A model generated the notes under the pieces. That model saw only the letters and a program-made list of their open reading frames with translations, had not been told where the DNA came from and did no database searches. A stretch of 64,000 nucleotides of DNA, taken from Cladorhizidae sp. MBARI D1340-BT2 (Eukaryota > Porifera > Demospongiae > Poecilosclerida > Cladorhizidae). The position numbers and the translations under genes were made by a program. The stretch spans positions 25,615,816-25,679,815 of the forward strand of contig JAQNBH010000012.1 in the NCBI GenBank assembly GCA_028752905.1. The letters are read 5' to 3'. Of this stretch, positions 57,270 to 64,000 are shown one piece after another (the first letter of the stretch is position 1; every line of letters begins with the position of its first letter).

Positions 57270-59700
57270 ACACTCTATAGTTTATTGGGAGCCACCTTTT
57301 GTAGGCGCTTCATAGAGTGGCCCCGCCCTCCCGGCATAGTCTGGGCCAAACTCCAGTAATTGATGGTGCTACCTTAGAAGGCTCGAAGCCGCTTCTTGTC
57401 ATGTGGTCGTCTATATTCCCTGATGGCCTTAACTCTTGCCTCGGGAACCTTAATTTTCCCCAGTCCTACCTCATAGCCTAGTTATGTCAAGGGCATGGGC
57501 ACCCCACTCACATTTAGTAGGGCTCACTGTTAGGCCTGCCTGCCCCAAGGGGACCTAGCATGGCTCTAATGTGCCACACATGCTCCTTCCAGGACTTGGA
57601 GTAGATGAGCACATCATGTATATATGTGCTGGAGAAGCTGGCCTGCCCCTCCAGCGCTTGATACATACAGTGCTGAAAGGTGGCAGTGCATTCTTTAGGA
57701 TGAAGGGCATGCGTGTAAAAGCATATTTGTTAGATTTGCCCCAGGGGGTACACAATGTGGACTTGCTCTTATCCTCCATCTGCTGCCTGGCAAGCACCCA
57801 AACCTCCTCTGAGCCATCGGCTTAGGTAGGGAGGGGCTCGTCTCTAACCTTGATGTCATCCTTCTCTAAGCCCATAAGGTGATCTGTCTCAACCGTATCG
57901 GCCCAAGGTTCATTATCTTACACATCTGCTTCCACAATTCCTGCCTCACCACCAGCTTCAATAACATTACCATTTCCTCATCTTTCCTTTCCTCCTTTGC
58001 CACTGCCTACTGCTGCCCTTTACTACAGCTGAGGACGACTACGGCCTGCCTCTGTGGTGGCTCCCTCAACTGGGTCTGCTGCCAAAGAAAGTGAACTCTA
58101 CTGATCAACTGTGGGCTGCCTGGGTTTTTGTTTGCCACTCTTCCCCTTACAGCTACTGCCGGCAGTTACTACCACCATTGGGGATTTGGATACTGCCCCA
58201 TCCTTAGCGTCTGCTACAAGGTCTTCTGTCCTTTCTCTTTCCTGGGCCTGGCTCTAAGCCCTCGCAATGGCCCTAGCCTTGGTGTGTACAGAGACATCAT
58301 TATTAGGCTTCCTTCCTAATAACAATGACCTAGTCACAGGATGGTCTGTGCCCAGTAAAATATCCGGGCCATCATCCCTCAAGACAACAGCTTGGAGGGT
58401 CAGTACTACTCCTTCCACAGCCACTTCCACCTTGGCCTCCCTTAAATAGGTAACGGACATGTCTGCTAAAGTATCTTGTACTTGGCCACCAGTATACTGA
58501 TGTGTATCAAACCTGTTTGCTCCAGTGTCCAAGATAAACAGACACTCAATACCGTTGACCTTGCCCGTTGCCTTAAGGCTGGTTCACAACACGACACTGG
58601 CTGAGCATTACATTGCATTGCATGTTGTCAATTGACCTTTGATCTGAACCACCGCCGACATGCGATGTTCTGATTGGTCCGACACTGCGTTTCAGACGCT
58701 GGATTAGAAAAAGTTCATCTGAAATGCAGCGTTGGACCAATCAGTGCCCGTCTTTGTTGAGCCTGATTCAAAGGTCAATTGATTCCTATCAACGCAATGC
58801 TTGGCCAGCGTTGTGTTGTGAACCAGCCTTTACTCTCTGGCAAACATGGGCCTGGGGAGTTTCTGGGCATTCATTTCTGTAGTGCCTCATTTTCTGACAT
58901 TTAAAACAAGTTATTGAGCTTCTATAGGACTACTAAATCCATCTCTCGACCGACTACACCTTTGGCTACCCCAACCCTGCCCCAAAGGCCTGCCCCCCTC
59001 TGCCTCTACTACTGAGTGACTTACCTTCGCTGTTGATTGGGTTGGGCTACTCCTTGGCTCCTCCATTAGATCCTCCTTCTTTGGGTTCTCTTCCTGCATG
59101 TCTCCTCCTAGTGGAGTACTGTGTCGGATTCGGGTCATTCCTGAGCATTTTGCTCCTCGCATAGAGATCCTTTGACTGCTTTGTCGAAAGGTTGATTCTG
59201 ACTTTCCGTTAGTAACATCAGTGTTTCTTCGGACAAGTGTTGGGAGAGGAACCCTCTGAAAATTTCATTTACGGCTTCCTTTGGAGTTTTTAGATTAGTT
59301 ACTAGCCTGTTCAAGGCCCTCAAGGCCTTCCTTAACAATGTCACTTGTCCTTCTTCAACGCTAGGCTTAGACAGCCAAAATAATCGTCTGGCTTGTTCTA
59401 GCGTAGCTGGTTGAGCATCGCTGACTTGAAGAGCGAGTAAGACATCCCAGCTTCCGGCAGAATCTCCTGTACTGCCAGTAGTGCCTTTCCTGGCAGCTTC
59501 TTCCTGATAATTCTGACCCAATCATCGCTGGTGACCCTGGCCTTGTTCATTGCTAGTTCGAAATTGTCAATGTAGGCCTCAGGATCAGTGAGATCATCCC
59601 ACGTCTTCAAATGTTGACGTGCTGCATGCCCCTCCTTATTTCGGTACATCTCCACGTGTCTAGCTCCAGCCTCTTGACTTCGAATTGATGTCGTTCCACC
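57270..59700 (-). mobile_element. Conventional-order Ty3/gypsy relic
   Basis: Minus strand, read from right to left. Gag at 58911-59655 (AYIDNFELAMNKARV, WVRIIRKKLPGKALLAVQEI, LFWLSKPSVEEGQ). A CCHC knuckle CFKCQKMRHYRNEC lies at about 58865-58912. Protease at 58254-58532 (LDTGANRFDTHQY, DGPDILLGTD). Reverse transcriptase at 57555-57797 (STLCTPWGK, FTRMPF-LKNA), continuing to 57280 (KCEWGAHALDITRLGYEVG, KVPEARVKAIREYRRP). RNase H and integrase are missing. No integrase lies between protease and reverse transcriptase, unlike the other two families here. Frameshifted and interrupted by a MITE at 58576-58829. Confidence 0.75.
58576..58829 (+). mobile_element. PIF/Harbinger-like MITE inside the gypsy relic
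   Basis: 254 bp with inverted ends of about 28 bp starting AGGCTGGTTCACAACAC, flanked by TTA on both sides (58573-58575, 58830-58832). The 3-bp TTA duplication is typical of PIF/Harbinger. It separates the CCHC knuckle from the protease. Confidence 0.85.
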
Positions 59701-59729
59701 TCTTTAGCCACCCTTTCCTTCTCCCTTAC

Positions 59730-59860
59730 CCTTGGACTGCTAACTATCGGAGCTAGTGGTATTGTGTGTACAGTGGAACCTCCCCTATCCTTGTGTTCCT
59801 AACTATGGTAGCTAGTAATATTGTGTGTGCGGTGGAACCTCCCTTACTCTTGGGCTCCTA
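59730..59860. repeat. Tandem duplication of about 62 bp
   Basis: Two copies containing GGAGCTAGTGGTATTGTGTG or GGTAGCTAGTAATATTGTGT and then GGTGGAACCTCCC-like words. It could be the remains of an LTR of the adjoining gypsy relic. Confidence 0.6.
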
Positions 59861-59971
59861 ACTACTCTTTGTGGCACTTTTTCTACCAGCCTTTTCATAG
59901 AAATTAAGTTTAGTAATGGGGGTGTGAACAGTGCGTGCTAGAGCATAATTATTACAACCACAGAATCAATG

Positions 59972-62533
59972 CAGTGTTGCCATTTGGATTTTATCGAAAC
60001 TGTTTGGATTTTTTACCATTGACATTTCATGCATATCAGACCATGTTCAGCCTATTTCTAAACCACTCTCTGTGGTATAAGCTGGGTGTGGTCATTTGGT
60101 GGTCACCTGGTCTGTGCATGAATATTTATGTGGTCACTTGGTCTTCCTGCACAGTCCTGTGTTATTATGTGGTCTCCTGGTATGTGCAGGAATATTCCTG
60201 CACTGTCCTGTGTTCAACCAGGTCTGTGCAGGATTATGCCTGCAGAGCCAGAACCCTTTGATCTATGTGCATGCTCATGCATGAGCTATCTGGTTGGGTA
60301 TTTAAAGCCTGATTTGTGCAAGAGTTAGAATATTTCACAGTGAGTTCAGAGAGAGTTAGCTATGGCATCTTCAGAACCCAGTACTTCAAGGTTACCAGAA
60401 GAAGATTCTTTAGATATGGATTCTGACTCTGATAATGTGGTTTCACAAATTGATATTGACAGTCAAATCTCTGTATCTATCAGGTCTTCTAAGTCTGCAA
60501 AAAAAGCGATTGTGTGTATATCGTAGACAGTATACAAAGACTTTCCCATGGGTCTCAACTTTGAGAAAGGGATCTTCTTTTGCCTTCTGTATGAAGTGCT
60601 CTTGTTATATAAACCTTGGAAGAGGTGGTACTAGAGATCTCAGGAGACATCAGGAAACGAAATTACACAAACCCTCAGAAAAAGATGGTGTGGGTGTACT
60701 GCCTCTACAGTCCTACTTTGGGCCAATAAGAGAGGAGTCTGTAATCAGTGCAGAATACTCTTTGCATATTTCCTTGGAGAGCACCATCTTGCCTTTCAAT
60801 TGGGAGATCATTGGACCAAACTATTCAAGTTGATGTTTCCTTATTTTTCTATTGCTAAAGATTTTTAAGTGCAGTCGTAGTAAAGCAACAGCTGTGTTGA
60901 AAGTTATTGCCCAGGATTGTTGGAAAACTATTTCCACAGCAGTTAGAGAGACTAAATACTTCAGCCTCCAAACTGATGAGACAAATTACCGTTACACAAC
61001 AAGCTGCCATTATGCTTCGATTCTTCGATAACACCCAAGGACAGGTGAGATGTGTCTTCTTTGCCCTAGAGAGTGTAGAGAGGGCAACTGCAGAGCTGCT
61101 ATTTAATGCAATCGATAAGCATTTTTAAGAATCCACCACCCTCCTTTATGATAATCTTGTCGGATGGTACAGATGGGGCCAATGTAATGTTGGGAGCACA
61201 AAATTTAGTGATGTCACGGTTACGATGTAAGCAACCAGCTCTTCATTGTGATTGTCATATAGCAGCACTAATAGCAAATGAGGCCTGCAAAGTCTTGCCT
61301 GATGAATTGGAAGAACTGACAACTGATGTATGGTAGGTATTATTTCCACAAGAGCCCAAGGAGGCTGCGACAGTTTGAAGAATTTCAGAGTTTTGTGGAA
61401 TACAAGCCCCACAAGTTGTTAAAAGCATGCCAAACACGATGGCTCAGCCTTGAAGCTTGTGTAAATCTTCTTATCGAGAAATATGAACCCTTACTCTCAT
61501 ACTTTCGAAGTACTGAGGATAAGCAGGCATTAGTGAGAAGATTAAAAAGTGTACTTGAAAAGCCTCTGACCAAAGCTTACTTGCTCTTTCTATGTTCTGC
61601 ATTACCAATTGTTAACAATCTCAACAGGTACATGCAGCAGCAATCTCCAATTCTTCATGTTCTCTACCAAGAGCTCGATGGCTTAATACGAATATTTCTG
61701 TTGTGGTTGATGAATTCTGAGTATGTGTGTGCTGCTGAACATGTTTCACAAGGGTGTATTGATAACTCAGAAGAGTATCTCCCTTTACACGAAGTTTTCG
61801 TAGGTCACAACCCACTATCATACCTTGAAGAAGAGGATGGATTATCATCTGAAGATGTGAGAAAATTTCGGGAGATTATCCAAGCTTGGTGGATTGCTGC
61901 AGCCAAGGGAGCTGTCAAATGAATACCTATGAGTCACAAGTTACTCTCCAATCTCGAATGGCTTCAACCAGACTTACAATACAGTATGGCTGGTCAGGTG
62001 CTTGCTGCAGCAGAGTGTGTTCCTTAGGTAGTTCAAGTTGGTGACAAACCCAGCCTTCAAGAGGAATTTATGGATTTCTGCACGTCGCCATTACCTCCTA
62101 AAGTCAGGGCCTTCACAGAGGTGGATAAGTATTGGCATGCTATCAGCCAAATCAAAGACTGCTTGGAAACTGAGTATCGCTACTCCACATTGGCAAAACT
62201 AGCAAAAGCCATTCTAGTTATGCCCCATGGCAATGCTGATACCGAACGTTTATTCAGCCACATTGGTCTCAACAAAACGAAGCACAGAAACAGACTAGGA
62301 ATTTCTACATTAAATTCACTTTTAACAGTGCAATTCAATGTTACCATAATTTTTTTGGTAATTTCCAAATTACCTGCCTGTGTTATCAAAAAAATTTGGC
62401 AACAAAAAATCCAAACAAAATCCAAACAACAATTTCATGAGAAATAACATACTAAAGTGTGTTCTTGGCATTTACACATGTCTTTATTAGTTCAGTGTTC
62501 GGTTTAATTTCATAGCATTTTTTGGGAACACTG
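59972..62533 (+). mobile_element. BED-type hAT transposon with a broken transposase
   Basis: Left end CAGTGTTGCCA at 59972, right end complementary to CAGTGTTCCCA ending at 62533: hAT-style ends (CAGNG). The flanking 8-mers (AATCAATG and CAAGTCTG) do not match, so the exact target duplication is not confirmed. The transposase gene fills the interior. Confidence 0.6.
60362..62447 (+). pseudogene. hAT transposase with BED-like zinc finger and hAT C-terminal dimerisation domain
   Basis: ATG near 60362 opens an acidic N-terminus (MASSEPSTSRLPEEDSLDMD), broken by a stop near 60525. In the next frame there is a BED-like finger (FPWVSTLRKGSSFAFCMKCS, GRGGTRDLRRHQETKLHKPS). The core follows in pieces: the TDETNY position near 60975, GTDGANVMLG near 61170, LHCDCHIAALIANEA near 61240, then an intact open stretch at 61326-61922 (PHKLLKACQTRWLSLEACVN). 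The C-terminal dimerisation region is at 62070-62447 (VMPHGNADTERLFSHIGLNK, TKHRNRLGISTLNSLL). At least four frame breaks. Among the four hAT relics here it is the least degraded. Confidence 0.75.
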
Positions 62534-62549
62534 CAAGTCTGCCAGAGTA

Positions 62550-62865
62550 GCCTTGTATAAACATTTAGATCAGTGCCTCACTGCTGTGAAGAAGCTTCAT
62601 TAGACGCCAACAAGAGATTTAATTAATGGTTGCAGTTGTTGGTGCACAAGGATTGCTTCCCCCAAGGTTGGCAGCTATGATTGTAGACAAACCCTCTCTG
62701 TTCTGGGTAGGGTTTTAGCAAGCCATGAAATTCCTTAGTTTTTGTGGCTGAGACATCTGGCTAATTCACTTAGCAAACGTTGCATTGGGTGTGTATATTT
62801 GACACATGAATTCCACTCATGCTGAAGTTGATTATCTGGTCATGGCCTCTCTGAAGGCAATAACC
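62550..62865. other. Spacer
   Basis: No gene or repeat recognised between the hAT right end and the tandem arrays. Confidence 0.5.
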
Positions 62866-63445
62866 TGGTCTCTATATTCTATACCTATGACTCTATACCC
62901 TTGTCTCTATATCCTAGTTGTTACACCCTGGCCTCTATACCATTGTCTCTCTACCTGGTCTCTATACCTTCATCTCCATACCGTGATCGTGTGTCTCTAT
63001 ACCTTGTCTCTATAACCCAGTGTCTATACCGTGGTCTTTATACCCAGGTCTCTATACTGTTGTCTCTATACACTGGTCTCTATATCCTGGCCTCTATGTA
63101 CTGGTCTCTATTCCTTGTCTCTTTGTCCTGATCTCTATACCCTGACCTGTCTACCCTGGTCTCTATACCATGGTTTCTATAACCTAGTCTCTATATCCTG
63201 TTTGCTATACCCTGGGTTCTATACCATAGTCTCCACACCCTCCCTATACCCTTATTTCTATAACCTGGTTGTGGATCTCCTCCATACCCAGGACTCTATA
63301 CCCTGATCTCTATACTCTGGTCTCTATACCCTGGTCTCTATACCCTAGTCTCTATATCCTGGTTTCTATATCTTGGTTTCTATACCCTGTTCTCTATTAC
63401 CTGGTCTCTAAATCCTAGTTTCTATGCCCTGGTCTCTATATCTAT
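62866..63445 (+). repeat. Tandem CTCTATACCCTGGT minisatellite
   Basis: About 40 degenerate copies of a 14-bp unit (TCTCTATACCCTGG). Open frames through it (LYPCLYTLVSI-like) are artefacts. Confidence 0.93.
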
Positions 63446-64000
63446 TCTCTGATGCTCTAGCCTTCATCAGGAATAAATAGATGCTCTAGCCTTCATCAGG
63501 AATAAAGATAGATGCTCTAGCCTTAATTAATAATAAGCTAGATGCTCTAGCCTTCATCAGCAATAAGCTAGATGCTCTAGCCTTCATCAGCAATAAGCTA
63601 GATGCTCAAGCCTTCATCAGGAATAAGGATGGATGCTCTAGCCTTCATCATAAATAAGCTAGTTGCTCTAGCCTTCATCAGCAATAAGCTATATGCTCTA
63701 GCCTCAGGAATAAGGATAGATGCTCTAGTTCATCAGGAATAAGCTATGTAGATGCTCTAGTTGATCAGGAATAAGCTATGTAGATGCTCTAGCTGTCATC
63801 AGCGATAAGCTATGTAGATGCTCTAGCTGTCATCAGCGATAAGCTATGTAGATGCTCTAGCTATCATCAGGAGATGCTCTAGCCTTCATCAGGAATAAGC
63901 TATGTAGATGCTCTAGCTGTCATGAGGGATAAGCTATGTAGATGCTCTAGCTGCCATCAGGGACAAGCTATGTAGATGCTCTAGCCTCAGGGATAAGCTA
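63446..64000 (+). repeat. Tandem 30-34-bp minisatellite running past the window end
   Basis: Unit GATGCTCTAGCCTTCATCAG followed by (G/C)AATAAGCTA. Towards the right a longer variant adds TGTA and has CTGTCATCAGCGAT. The unit core equals the core of the fold-back elements at 38.7 and 43.8 kb. Confidence 0.93.

Noticed and set aside
59972..62533. An 8-bp hAT target duplication
   Set aside because: The flanking 8-mers do not match, so I report the ends only as probable.
62866..63306. Leu/Tyr/Ser-rich hydrophobic ORFs that look like membrane proteins
   Set aside because: Produced by the 14-bp CTCTATACCCTGGT repeat; three frames are similar.

Overview
This is eukaryotic DNA from an early-branching animal, most plausibly a demosponge. 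I infer this from three things: very short GT-AG introns, a ZU5-domain gene with phase-1 microexons, and Death-domain exons standing among a dense mix of animal-type transposons (Ty3/gypsy, hAT, pogo, LINE, TTAA-type and Harbinger-type MITEs). No bacterial operon, CRISPR array, rRNA or tRNA gene was seen. Most long open frames in the window are not genes: they are satellite or GT-rich repeats that happen to lack stops.

Region 1-44.6 kb is a tandem segmental duplication of about five units. Each unit runs left to right: a degenerate retroelement (family 2, minus strand), a long palindrome, a shared non-coding block, a 21-bp satellite array, a GT-rich block, and a small Death-domain gene (plus strand). 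The Death-domain copies end near 0.2, 4.4, 16.8, 22.5 and 37.1 kb, and a sixth truncated unit start lies at 44.1-44.6 kb. Later insertions make the units differ in length: a pogo derivative (5.5 kb), a TIR transposon (8.9-11.5 kb), a hAT relic (12.4-13.9 kb), an LTR fragment (14.3 kb), two TTAA MITEs (1.7 and 25.9 kb), a nearly intact LTR retrotransposon (26.9-32.6 kb) and two small fold-back elements (38.6 and 43.8 kb).

The LTR retrotransposon has a Ty3/gypsy-type polymerase, but its integrase lies before the reverse transcriptase, as in Gmr1-like elements. It has 99%-similar LTRs, a 5-bp target duplication, a tRNA-Leu-type primer site and a polypurine tract. Its coding region is broken by one stop and one frameshift. 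The older family-2 elements carry the same unusual domain order.

Region 44.6-57 kb holds a ZU5 gene (47.7 kb onward, with two microexons and a possible last exon at 56.2 kb), set among hAT relics (45.3-46.6 and 53.0-55.1 kb) and a LINE relic (49.1-50.2 kb). Region 57-64 kb has a conventional-order gypsy relic (57.3-59.7 kb) carrying a Harbinger-like MITE, a broken BED-type hAT transposase (60.0-62.5 kb), and two tandem arrays running to the window end.

ZU5 and Death domains are signalling modules of apoptosis and innate-immunity proteins in animals. The best biological candidate here is therefore a locally expanding Death-domain family next to a ZU5 gene, with copy number evolving by tandem duplication and transposon insertion.
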